From positions 107,663 through 171,662 of the forward strand of contig NZ_SLZZ01000005.1 in assembly GCF_004346165.1 (NCBI RefSeq): 64,000 nt of DNA. Direction: 5' to 3'. This DNA comes from Muricomes intestini (GTDB taxonomy: Bacteria > Bacillota > Clostridia > Lachnospirales > Lachnospiraceae). The position numbers were made by a program, and so were the translations under genes. The notes below the pieces were generated by a model that had not been told where the DNA came from, made no database searches, and saw nothing but the letters and a program-made list of their open reading frames with translations. Position 1 is the stretch's first letter; the number at the start of each line of letters is the position of its first letter. Positions 51,769 through 60,202 of the stretch are shown one piece after another.

Positions 51769-53790
51769 ATGACAAAACGAAATAAAAAGAACAGATTTAA
51801 TTTTTTAACGAAACGGTTTTCAAAAAAGATGCAACAAAAGCTGGTAATGCTGTTTATGGCAATTATACTGGCTTTTATTGTTCTTATAGGCAGAATTACT
51901 TATATTAACGCATCAAAGGGCAGCCGGTATACAAAGATTGTACTTGACCAGCAGGAGTATGACAGCCGTGTGATTCCATATAAGCGGGGAGATATCGTGG
52001 ACCGCAACGGCACAAAGATGGCCGCCAGCGAGAGAGTCTACAATGTCATATTAGATGTAGCTGCTCTGAAATCTGATAAGGATTATGAGGAGCCCACGAT
52101 AAAAGTTTTGGGAGATGTTTTCGGGATAAAAGAAGAAGACGTAAAAAAAGTAATCGAGGAAGCCCCCGACAGCCGGTATCAGATACTGGCAAAGGGCGTG
52201 GCCTATGACAAGGCCCAGAAATTTAAAGAGATAGAGGATGATACAGAAAATCACCCAAACGTAAAAGGAATATGGCTGGAGGATGATTATAAAAGGCATT
52301 ATCCTTATGACACACTGGCAAGTGATGTAATCGGCTTTGTGTCTTCCGAGGATCAGGGTGCAATCGGAATTGAAAGTGCCTACAATGACATATTAAGCGG
52401 AACAGACGGGCGCGAATACGGGTATTTCGATGACGCATCTCTGGCAAAACGCACTGTAAAACCGGCTAAGAACGGGAATACGGTTGTGTCTACCATTGAT
52501 GTGACACTTCAGAGCATTGTGGAGCAATGCATCAGAGAGTTCAATGAGGAACATGCCGGAGAGGTGAGAGCAGGCGAGCCGGGAAGCAAGAACACAGCGG
52601 TCATTATAATGAATCCCAACACAGGAGAAATACTGACTGAGGCCTCCTACCCGAACTTCAATCTGAATAGCCCCAGGGACTTGTCCGGGGTGTATTCCAA
52701 GGAGCAGACAGCAGCGATGTCAGATGATGAAAAGCTGGATGCCATGAACACATTGTGGCGGAACTTTGCTGTCAGTGATGCTTATGAGCCCGGTTCGACG
52801 GTAAAGCCGTTTACGGTGGCTGCAGGCCTGGAGTCAGGAGCGCTGACCGGGGACGAAAGTTATGTCTGCAACGGATTTCTTCACGTGGGGGACTGGGACA
52901 TTTCCTGTCATCTTAAAACAGGGCACGGAACACAAACTATAGAACAGGCAGTGGCAAATTCCTGCAATGTAGCGCTGATGCAGATGGCTAAGAGTATCGG
53001 CATAGAGAATTTCGTCAAATACCAGCATATTTTTGGATTCGGAGAATATACGGGAATTGACCTGCCTGGTGAAGCGGGTACCTCGTCTCTTGTCTACACA
53101 AATGAAAATATGGGGATTACAGATCTGGCAATTAACTCCTTCGGACAGGGATTTAACGTGACAATGACACAGATGGCCGCTGCTTTTTCTTCTCTGGTAA
53201 ACGGGGGTTTGTATTATGAGCCTCATGTAGTAAAACAGATTCAGGATCAGAGCGGAAGTGTTGTTGAGACAAAGAACCCGGTGCTTTTAAGAAAGACAGT
53301 ATCAGCCGAGACATCGACAATGGTGAAACAATATATGAAGGCCGTTATGACATCCGGAACCGGGAAAGGAGCACAGGTGCCGGGATATGATATCGGAGCA
53401 AAAACAGGAACCGCCGAAAAGCTTCCACGGAATCAGGGCAAGTACCTGCTATCTTTTATCGGGTATGCTCCCCAGGAAAATCCAGAGGTTGTGGTTTATG
53501 TGGTAATAGATGAGCCAAATGTGGAAAGGCAGGATAACAGTGCTTATGTACTGGGGCTTTCTCAAAAAATAATGTCTCAGGTTTTTCCCTATCTGAATAT
53601 CACAACCACAGAAAGCGGTGATACTGCCCCGGAGAATACAGATCCAGCAGATACGGCTTCTCAGGGGACAGATTATGAAGCCTTTGATTCCGAATATGAG
53701 GATACATATACGAATCAGGCCGGCTCTTATGTGGACGAAAACTATACACCTGACCTTGATGACTGGGCTGCCGGCCAACCGTCGGAATAG
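51769..53790 (+). CDS. Class B penicillin-binding protein, FtsI/PbpB-like
   Basis: The 673-residue protein has a basic start, one membrane anchor (about residues 25-45), a dimerisation domain (IPYKRGDIVDRNGTKMA) and a transpeptidase domain. The acylation Ser343 lies in GSTVKP with Lys346, Ser398-Cys-Asn400 is the second motif and Lys545-Thr-Gly547 the third, so the active site is complete. It cross-links septal peptidoglycan with the SEDS partner. An acidic, Asp/Glu/Tyr-rich tail of about 55 residues replaces the PASTA domains of some homologues. It ends at a strong terminator that splits the cluster. Confidence 0.93.
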   Translation: MTKRNKKNRFNFLTKRFSKKMQQKLVMLFMAIILAFIVLIGRITYINASKGSRYTKIVLDQQEYDSRVIPYKRGDIVDRNGTKMAASERVYNVILDVAALKSDKDYEEPTIKVLGDVFGIKEEDVKKVIEEAPDSRYQILAKGVAYDKAQKFKEIEDDTENHPNVKGIWLEDDYKRHYPYDTLASDVIGFVSSEDQGAIGIESAYNDILSGTDGREYGYFDDASLAKRTVKPAKNGNTVVSTIDVTLQSIVEQCIREFNEEHAGEVRAGEPGSKNTAVIIMNPNTGEILTEASYPNFNLNSPRDLSGVYSKEQTAAMSDDEKLDAMNTLWRNFAVSDAYEPGSTVKPFTVAAGLESGALTGDESYVCNGFLHVGDWDISCHLKTGHGTQTIEQAVANSCNVALMQMAKSIGIENFVKYQHIFGFGEYTGIDLPGEAGTSSLVYTNENMGITDLAINSFGQGFNVTMTQMAAAFSSLVNGGLYYEPHVVKQIQDQSGSVVETKNPVLLRKTVSAETSTMVKQYMKAVMTSGTGKGAQVPGYDIGAKTGTAEKLPRNQGKYLLSFIGYAPQENPEVVVYVVIDEPNVERQDNSAYVLGLSQKIMSQVFPYLNITTTESGDTAPENTDPADTASQGTDYEAFDSEYEDTYTNQAGSYVDENYTPDLDDWAAGQPSE

Positions 53791-53801
53791 AGAGTACGCA
53801 T

Positions 53802-53853
53802 AACCTTACAAAAGATGTAATATGTTATAAAAATATCTTTTGTAAGGTTTTTT
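53802..53853 (+). terminator. Strong terminator abutting the second PBP gene
   Basis: A perfect 15-bp stem, AACCTTACAAAAGAT (53802-53816) with ATCTTTTGTAAGGTT (53835-53849), continues into T residues up to 53853. The next ATG is only four bases on, and the only Shine-Dalgarno-like TAAGG (53843-53847) for that gene is in the 3' arm. Confidence 0.88.
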
Positions 53854-53857
53854 ATTT

Positions 53858-55609
53858 ATGAAGAACAAAACATATAATAAGAGAAAAGTACTCATTGTTT
53901 TTGTGTGTGCTTCAGCCATTCTTTTGGCCTTGATTGGGCGTCTGGCATATCTCATGATATTTGACGCAGAGTACTATCAGAAAAAGGCAGAGTCACTTCA
54001 TGAGCGGGAGCGGGACATCAAGGCTGCAAGGGGCGAAATTGTAGACAGAAATAAGACAGTGCTTGCCACGAACAAGACAGTCTGCACCATTTCTGTCATA
54101 CATAATCAAATTGAGGATCCAGAGCTTATTATCCAGACTCTGGCAAAGGAATTGGAGCTGGATGAAGCGGCAGTCAGAAAACGTGTAGAGAAAGTTTCTT
54201 CTATAGAAAGAATAAAAACAAATGTGGAGAAGGAAATTGGGGATAGAATCCGCAATTATAATCTGGCAGGCGTAAAGGTGGATGAGGATTTTAAACGTTA
54301 TTATCCACACAATGAACTGGCGTCCAAGGTACTTGGCTTTACGGGAGGCGATAATCAAGGGATTATTGGCCTTGAGGTTAAATATGAAGACTATTTAAAG
54401 GGAATTAACGGGACGATTCTGACGACTACCGATGCAAGAGGAGTAGAGCTGGAGGGAGTGGCGGAAGATAGAATGGAACCTGTGGCGGGGCAGTCACTTC
54501 AAATCAGCCTGGACTATAATATTCAGTCCTTCTGTGAGCAGGCGGCACTGAAGTCTATGGAGGAAAAACAGGCGGACGCTGTATCCATACTGCTGATGAA
54601 TCCCCAGAACGGAGAAATTCTGGCAATGGTCAATGTGCCGGAATTTAATTTGAATGAGCCGTATATACTAAATACAGGGACAGATGCGGACACACTGACT
54701 GATGAACAATTGCAGGATCAGTTAAACCAAATGTGGCGGAACGGCTGCATTAATGATACCTATGAGCCCGGTTCTACGTTTAAGATTATTACTACCTCCG
54801 CCGCTCTGGAGGAGGGTGTCGTAAAATTAGATGATACATTTTCCTGCCCCGGGTACCGGGTTGTGGAGGACAGGAAGATAAGATGCCATAAGGTGGGAGG
54901 CCATGGCTCCGAAACGTTTGTCCAGGGGATACAAAATTCCTGCAACCCCGTTTTTATAGACATTGGCCTCCGTCTTGGAGCCGACAGGTTCTATGATTAT
55001 TTTGACCAGTTTGGGCTTTTTGGTCTGACAAATGTAGACTTGCCCGGCGAAGCGGGAACGATTATGCACAAAAAAGAGGACATAGGTCTGGTGGAGCTTG
55101 CAACCATGTCCTTCGGACAGTCCTTCCAGATCACACCGATCCAGATGGCTACAACGGTCAGCTCACTCATCAATGGAGGAAAACGGATAACGCCTCATCT
55201 GGGAATGGCAGTTCTGGACAAAGAGGGAAACGTGGTGGAAGAATTGAAATATAAAGAAAAAGATGGGATTGTATCTGAAGAGACATCTGCCACCATGCGG
55301 ATGCTTCTGGAAGGGGTTATATCGGAAGGAACGGGGAAAAATGCCTATATCGAAGGGTATTCGATCGGAGGGAAAACGGCCACATCGCAAACCCTGCCCA
55401 GAAGTGCAAATAAATATATTTCCTCCTTCATTGGATTTGCTCCGGCAGACAATCCGCAGGTGCTGGGAATGATTGCGATACATAATCCCCAGGGGGTGTA
55501 CTACGGAGGAACAATAGCTGCGCCGGTGATGAGAAATATTTTTGACAATGTACTCCCTTATCTTGGAATAGAAAAGAGCGAGACGGTGAGTGATGAAGAG
55601 CAGCAGTGA
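53858..55609 (+). CDS. Class B penicillin-binding protein, SpoVD/FtsI-like, KTA variant
   Basis: The 583-residue protein has a membrane anchor (about residues 12-32, VFVCASAILLALIGRLAYLM), the dimerisation motif RGEIVDRNKTVLATNK and a transpeptidase domain. Ser306 (GSTFK, with Lys309) and Ser361-Cys-Asn363 are intact, but the third motif reads Lys506-Thr507-Ala508 (GGKTATSQ) instead of KTG. No PASTA domain follows. Its place after the FtsI-like gene matches spoVD of Bacillus, so a sporulation or auxiliary septal role is possible. Its expression should be separate, since a strong terminator ends four bases upstream. Confidence 0.88.
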   Translation: MKNKTYNKRKVLIVFVCASAILLALIGRLAYLMIFDAEYYQKKAESLHERERDIKAARGEIVDRNKTVLATNKTVCTISVIHNQIEDPELIIQTLAKELELDEAAVRKRVEKVSSIERIKTNVEKEIGDRIRNYNLAGVKVDEDFKRYYPHNELASKVLGFTGGDNQGIIGLEVKYEDYLKGINGTILTTTDARGVELEGVAEDRMEPVAGQSLQISLDYNIQSFCEQAALKSMEEKQADAVSILLMNPQNGEILAMVNVPEFNLNEPYILNTGTDADTLTDEQLQDQLNQMWRNGCINDTYEPGSTFKIITTSAALEEGVVKLDDTFSCPGYRVVEDRKIRCHKVGGHGSETFVQGIQNSCNPVFIDIGLRLGADRFYDYFDQFGLFGLTNVDLPGEAGTIMHKKEDIGLVELATMSFGQSFQITPIQMATTVSSLINGGKRITPHLGMAVLDKEGNVVEELKYKEKDGIVSEETSATMRMLLEGVISEGTGKNAYIEGYSIGGKTATSQTLPRSANKYISSFIGFAPADNPQVLGMIAIHNPQGVYYGGTIAAPVMRNIFDNVLPYLGIEKSETVSDEEQQ

Positions 55610-55619
55610 GATGTTCTTC

Positions 55620-55684
55620 TAACAGTTCAGCAGCAAGCTTTTTTCTGCCTGTGCTGCCTAAAATCCGCATGGCTGATCTGTTAC
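55620..55684. repeat. Imperfect palindromic intergenic element, copy 2 of dispersed sequence
   Basis: TAACAGTTCAGC (55620-55631) and GCTGATCTGTTA (55672-55683) are inverted copies with one mismatch, enclosing an inner CAGCAGC/GTGCTGC pair, so the 65 bp can fold as one long hairpin. Its right end matches 10371-10386 at 15 of 16 bases. The rest of the 199-bp gap to mraY shows an AT-rich, promoter-like stretch but nothing decisive. Confidence 0.5.
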
Positions 55685-55808
55685 ATTTTCTTGAAAACAG
55701 AACTACAAATGTGTATTAAGATATGATATACTAAATAAAGTGTCTGCCGGATAAAGAAAGCACGGCAGATATGTGTCCGTTTAACAAAAGAGTTGAAGAG
55801 GTGTATGT

Positions 55809-56765
55809 ATGAATTATCATGTAGTGATTCCGGTATTGATTTCATTTGCGTTGAGCTTATTGATGGGACCGGTTGTAATACCGTTTCTTAGAAAGCTGAA
55901 GATGGGACAAACGGAGAGGACAGATGGGGTGCAGTCCCATTTAAAAAAGACAGGGACGCCCACTATGGGAGGTGTGATCATCCTGGGAAGTGTGGTGATT
56001 ACCTCTCTGCTTTATGTAAAAAGCTATCCAAATATTATTCCTGTTTTATTTCTCACAATTGGTTTTGGTCTGATTGGATTTTTGGATGACTATCTAAAGG
56101 TGGTGCTGAAGCGCTCAGATGGACTTTATCCAAAGCAGAAGATGGCACTGCAGCTTGTAGTGACGGCTGTTTTCGCCTATTACCTTATAGAGGTGTCAAA
56201 GATTCCTCTGACTCTTTTAGTACCCTTTTCCGGCGGGAAGTATTGGGATATCGGCTGGGCGGCAGTCCCCCTTTTGTTTGTGGCCGTAATTGGGACAGTG
56301 AACGGAGCGAATTTTACCGACGGACTGGATGGTCTGGCTTCCAGTGTGACAGTGTTGGTGGCAACATTTTTTACAGTGGTTGCCATAGGGACAAAAAGTG
56401 GAATAGAGCCGATTACATGTGCGGTCGTAGGCGCCCTGCTTGGATTCCTCCTATTTAATGTATATCCTGCAAGCGTATTCATGGGGGACACAGGGTCGCT
56501 GGCTCTCGGAGGTTTTGTGGCGGGCACGGCGTATATGCTGCAGATGCCGCTGTTTATCATTATTGTGGGTCTGGTTTATCTGGTGGAAGTTGCTTCAGTT
56601 ATAATACAGGTTACTTATTTTAAGAAAACAGGCGGGAAGCGTTTCTTTAAAATGGCGCCCATTCATCACCACTTTGAACTGAGCGGATGGTCTGAGACGA
56701 AGGTTGTTGCGGTATTTTCCGTCACAACAGCGATTCTCTGTCTGATTGCGCTTATGGGGGTGTAA
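55809..56765 (+). CDS. mraY: Phospho-MurNAc-pentapeptide translocase
   Basis: The 318-residue polytopic protein has MraY signatures: KTGTPTMGGVIILGSV, FGLIGFLDDYLKVVLKRSDG (catalytic DDY), NGANFTDGLDGLA, FMGDTGSLALGGF and MAPIHHHFELSGWSE. It attaches UDP-MurNAc-pentapeptide to undecaprenyl phosphate to give lipid I. GAAGAGGTG precedes the ATG. The murD start follows after four bases. Confidence 0.97.
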   Translation: MNYHVVIPVLISFALSLLMGPVVIPFLRKLKMGQTERTDGVQSHLKKTGTPTMGGVIILGSVVITSLLYVKSYPNIIPVLFLTIGFGLIGFLDDYLKVVLKRSDGLYPKQKMALQLVVTAVFAYYLIEVSKIPLTLLVPFSGGKYWDIGWAAVPLLFVAVIGTVNGANFTDGLDGLASSVTVLVATFFTVVAIGTKSGIEPITCAVVGALLGFLLFNVYPASVFMGDTGSLALGGFVAGTAYMLQMPLFIIIVGLVYLVEVASVIIQVTYFKKTGGKRFFKMAPIHHHFELSGWSETKVVAVFSVTTAILCLIALMGV

Positions 56766-56769
56766 AAGA

Positions 56770-58134
56770 ATGGATTTAAGAGGAAGAAATATTCTGGTGT
56801 TCGGCTCCGGTATCAGTGGAGTGTCTGCAAGCCGTCTGCTGCTCGCTAAAGGAGCTGAGGTGATTCTCTATGATGGGAATATCTCATTGGATGCCGAGAA
56901 GATAAAGAATGAGATTTTGGAGGATAGAAAAGGAAAATTACAAGTGATACTGGGAAAACTGCCGGCAGAAATTGTGGACAGCCTAGCTTTGACGATTATG
57001 AGTCCCGGCGTGCCTCTGGATATTCCTGCGGTAAACCAGATGCGGGCAAAGGGGGTACCTATCTGGGGGGAGACGGAACTTGCCTATGTCCTGGGGAAGG
57101 GTGATGTACTTGCAATCACCGGCACCAACGGGAAAACTACCACCACAACACTGTTGGGCGAAATTATAAAGAATTATAGGAAAAGCGTCTTTGTGGTGGG
57201 GAATATTGGGAATCCATACACCGATATCGTTTCCAAAACAAAAGAAAGTTCAGTGATTGTTGCGGAGATGAGCAGCTTTCAGCTGGAAAGCATACATACC
57301 TTCCGTCCTAAGGTGAGCGCGATTCTGAATATCACTGAAGACCACCTGAACCGCCATCATACCATGGAGGCTTATATAGCGGCAAAACAGAATATAGCAA
57401 AAAATCAGACACCTGCAGACACCTGTGTGTTGAACTATGAGGATGAGGCGACAAGAAATTTTGGAGAAAAAGTCAGCGCCGAGGTTCTATATTTCAGCAG
57501 CCAGCGTAAACTAGAAAAGGGAATTTATCTGGATAACGGCAGTATCATCTGCAATATTACAGGTGTGCCGGAAAAAGTCTGTCATGTAGATGAATTAAAA
57601 ATTCTTGGATTACATAACTATGAGAATGTTATGGCGGCGGCTGTTATGGGGTTAGCCTATAAGGTTCCCATGGAAATTATAAGAAAGACATTGAAAGAAT
57701 TTCAGGGCGTGGAGCACCGGATTGAGTTTGTGGCTGAAAAAAACGGAGTGGTATACTATAACGACTCCAAGGGCACCAACCCGGATGCGGCCATCAGGGG
57801 AATCCAGGCAATGAACCGTCCCACTCTGCTTATCGGGGGGGGGTACGATAAGGGATCCTCCTATGAAGAATGGATTCAGGCATTTGACGGCAAAGTAAAG
57901 AAGTTGGTGCTGCTGGGGGCCACAAGGGAAAAAATTGACGAAACGGCCAGAAAGCTTGGATTCACAGACACCGTCCTTGTAGATACATTTGAGGAGGCAG
58001 TAGAAACCTGTGTAAAATATGCAGCGCCGGGTGACGCTGTTCTTTTGTCCCCCGCCTGTGCAAGCTGGGGAATGTTCCAGAATTATGAAGAACGCGGAGA
58101 TAAATTTAAAGAGATGGTGTTACAGTTAAACTAG
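56770..58134 (+). CDS. murD: UDP-MurNAc-L-alanine:D-glutamate ligase
   Basis: The ATG at 56770 follows GGGGGTG at the mraY end; a longer frame from 56746 would overlap mraY. The 454-residue Mur ligase has NILVFGSGISGVSASRLLLA, the ATP loop AITGTNGKTTTT, NITEDHLNRHH, YYNDSKGTNPDAAIRGI and LLSPACASWGMFQNYEERGD. It adds D-Glu in the cytoplasmic stage of peptidoglycan synthesis. murE and murF are not in this window. Confidence 0.97.
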   Translation: MDLRGRNILVFGSGISGVSASRLLLAKGAEVILYDGNISLDAEKIKNEILEDRKGKLQVILGKLPAEIVDSLALTIMSPGVPLDIPAVNQMRAKGVPIWGETELAYVLGKGDVLAITGTNGKTTTTTLLGEIIKNYRKSVFVVGNIGNPYTDIVSKTKESSVIVAEMSSFQLESIHTFRPKVSAILNITEDHLNRHHTMEAYIAAKQNIAKNQTPADTCVLNYEDEATRNFGEKVSAEVLYFSSQRKLEKGIYLDNGSIICNITGVPEKVCHVDELKILGLHNYENVMAAAVMGLAYKVPMEIIRKTLKEFQGVEHRIEFVAEKNGVVYYNDSKGTNPDAAIRGIQAMNRPTLLIGGGYDKGSSYEEWIQAFDGKVKKLVLLGATREKIDETARKLGFTDTVLVDTFEEAVETCVKYAAPGDAVLLSPACASWGMFQNYEERGDKFKEMVLQLN

Positions 58135-58190
58135 ATGCATGCAGTGTAGCGGGATCGAGCAAAACATTAAGTATAAGGAGTGAATTTATA

Positions 58191-59276
58191 TTGGAGCGTC
58201 CGGCTAAAAAGAGGCGGTATGATTACACACTGCTGATTGTTGTATTACTTCTGGTAAGTATAGGGTTGGTTCTCTTGTACAGCACCAGTTCCTATAATGG
58301 ACGGGTAAAATTTCACGATTCTTTTTACTATTTGAAAAAACAGGGATTTGCAACGGTGCTGGGAATGGCCGGAATGCTGATTGTGGCAAAAATTGATTAT
58401 CACAAGTGGGTGCCTCTGGCGAACTTAGGCTATCTGACCGCTATTTTGTTATCGGTTGCGGTCATATTTATAGGAGATGAGTACAATGGGTCCAAAAGAT
58501 GGTTGTCTTTGGGGCCTGTTTCTTTTCAGCCGTCAGAATTTGCAAAAGTAGCGGTTATACTTTTTCTCGCATGTCTCGTTACAAAAAATGTGAAGAAGAT
58601 GGGCAAATTCAGAACTCTGATAAAAGTACTGGTTCCCGTACTGCCCATAGTGGGGCTGGTTGGGGCAAGCAATTTAAGTACTGCTATTATTATTATGGGC
58701 ATTGCGGTGGTTCTGATTTTTGTTGCCAGTCCAAAATATGCCCAGTTTATCTGGATGGGAGCTGCAGGCGTGGGATTCATGGGAATCTTTCTGGCGCTGG
58801 AGAGTTACCGCATGGAAAGACTGGCTATCTGGCGGAATCCAGAAATGTACGAAAAGGGTTATCAGACACTGCAGGGACTTTATGCCATCGGCTCCGGGGG
58901 CCTCTTTGGAAGGGGACTGGGAGAAAGTGTGCAAAAGCTGGGATTTCTGCCGGAGGCACAAAATGATATGATATTTTCCATTATCTGTGAAGAACTGGGT
59001 CTGGTGGGAGCAAGCTTTATTATCCTGCTGTTTCTGATTCTGATCTGGCGCTTTTTTGTTATTGCGACTCATGCAAAAGACCTGCTGGGAGCTCTTATAG
59101 CAACCGGCGCGCTGGCTCACATGATGATACAGGTAATATTAAATATTGCAGTTGTGACAAATTCGATACCAAATACAGGAATCACACTGCCTTTTATCAG
59201 CTACGGAGGAACTTCGGTCATGTTTCTTCTTCTGGAAATGGGGCTTGTACTAAGTGTGTCAAATCTGATAGAATAA
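58191..59276 (+). CDS. ftsW: FtsW/SpoVE-family lipid II polymerase, dcw copy
   Basis: The start is TTG with AAGGAG ten bases upstream; the product has 361 residues. SEDS signatures VSIGLVLLYSTSSYNGRVKF, GSKRWLSLG, FQPSEFAKVAVILFLACLV, ASNLSTAIIIMG, LYAIGSGGLFGRGLGES and TLPFISYGGTSVMFLLLEMG are clear. Its place after murD is that of spoVE/ftsW in Bacillus. It is shorter at the N-terminus than the paralogue at 46966. It polymerises lipid II with a class B PBP. murG, which normally follows, is missing here. Confidence 0.94.
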   Translation: MERPAKKRRYDYTLLIVVLLLVSIGLVLLYSTSSYNGRVKFHDSFYYLKKQGFATVLGMAGMLIVAKIDYHKWVPLANLGYLTAILLSVAVIFIGDEYNGSKRWLSLGPVSFQPSEFAKVAVILFLACLVTKNVKKMGKFRTLIKVLVPVLPIVGLVGASNLSTAIIIMGIAVVLIFVASPKYAQFIWMGAAGVGFMGIFLALESYRMERLAIWRNPEMYEKGYQTLQGLYAIGSGGLFGRGLGESVQKLGFLPEAQNDMIFSIICEELGLVGASFIILLFLILIWRFFVIATHAKDLLGALIATGALAHMMIQVILNIAVVTNSIPNTGITLPFISYGGTSVMFLLLEMGLVLSVSNLIE

Positions 59277-59313
59277 CAGTATCCAGGTCCGATTGGATAG
59301 AGGAGGACTTTAG

Positions 59314-60075
59314 ATGAAGCAGAAAGAGAAAAAACACAAAAAGAAAAAACGCCAGGGAGTAGTTCTTGGGCTTTTGATTTTTATACTCGGAATTCTGATT
59401 GTCCTATTTTCATTCATGCTCCTTTTCCACACACAAAAGATAGAGGTAAAAGGGAATAAATATGTCAGTGAAGAGGACGTCACAGAATGGCTGAAGAAAG
59501 ACAAGTATACTGCTAATACTGTGTATATCTGGGGACGATATAATTTTGCCAGTCCAAAACAGCTGCCCGGGGTGGAGTCTACCAAAATCACACTGAGAAC
59601 ACCCTGGATTGTGCAGGTCACGGTGAAAGAAAAGGAAATATCCGGTTATATAGAGTATAACGGCGGGTATCTGTGCTTTGACAAAGAAGGGACAGCAATG
59701 CTGACAACCGCTGATAAGCCTGCTGGGGTGGCAAACCTGGAAGGTCTGGAGGTGGACGTATCAAAAGTAAAACTGGGAGAGGTGCTCCCTGTCTCAGATA
59801 AGGATATATTTCAGAGAACAGTGGAACTGTCAAAGCTTCTCAGGAAATATAAACTGGTCCCTGACAGAATTGTCTGCTCAAAGGCCGGTCCGGCATTCTA
59901 TTTTGGAAATGTGGAGGTCCTTGTGGGAAAGACGAATTATGAGGACCGTGTTGCCCAGCTGCCTCCTATTTTAGAAAAATTGTCCAAGCAGTATCCTGAT
60001 ACCCCGGGGACGCTGCATCTGGAAAACTATGACACTTCGGACAAAATTATACGCTTTGTACCGGATAAAAAGTGA
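59314..60075 (+). CDS. ftsQ: Cell division protein FtsQ/DivIB
   Basis: The 253-residue bitopic protein has a Lys-rich cytoplasmic start, one transmembrane helix (about residues 16-38, VLGLLIFILGILIVLFSFML), then a POTRA domain (IEVKGNKYVSEEDVTEWL, STKITLRTPWIVQVTVKEKE) and the FtsQ/DivIB beta domain (ISGYIEYNGGYLCFDKEGTA). It scaffolds the divisome with FtsL and DivIC outside the membrane. AGAGGAGG precedes the ATG. ftsZ follows directly; no ftsA lies between. Confidence 0.92.
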   Translation: MKQKEKKHKKKKRQGVVLGLLIFILGILIVLFSFMLLFHTQKIEVKGNKYVSEEDVTEWLKKDKYTANTVYIWGRYNFASPKQLPGVESTKITLRTPWIVQVTVKEKEISGYIEYNGGYLCFDKEGTAMLTTADKPAGVANLEGLEVDVSKVKLGEVLPVSDKDIFQRTVELSKLLRKYKLVPDRIVCSKAGPAFYFGNVEVLVGKTNYEDRVAQLPPILEKLSKQYPDTPGTLHLENYDTSDKIIRFVPDKK

Positions 60076-60094
60076 GAAAATAAGCAAAAATCTA

Positions 60095-60123
60095 TTGATT
60101 ATTTGTATGAAAGACTATATTAT
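60095..60123 (+). promoter_or_regulatory. ftsZ promoter
   Basis: TTGATT (60095-60100), a 17-base spacer and TATTAT (60118-60123) lie 79 bases before ftsZ. The leader contains a small ATTGAA/TTCAAT inverted repeat. Confidence 0.65.
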
Positions 60124-60202
60124 ATACTTATTGAATTATATCGTTCAATCAAAAAGGGAAGTATAAAATTATATTAATAAGACTATAAAGGAGGAAATAC
60201 TC

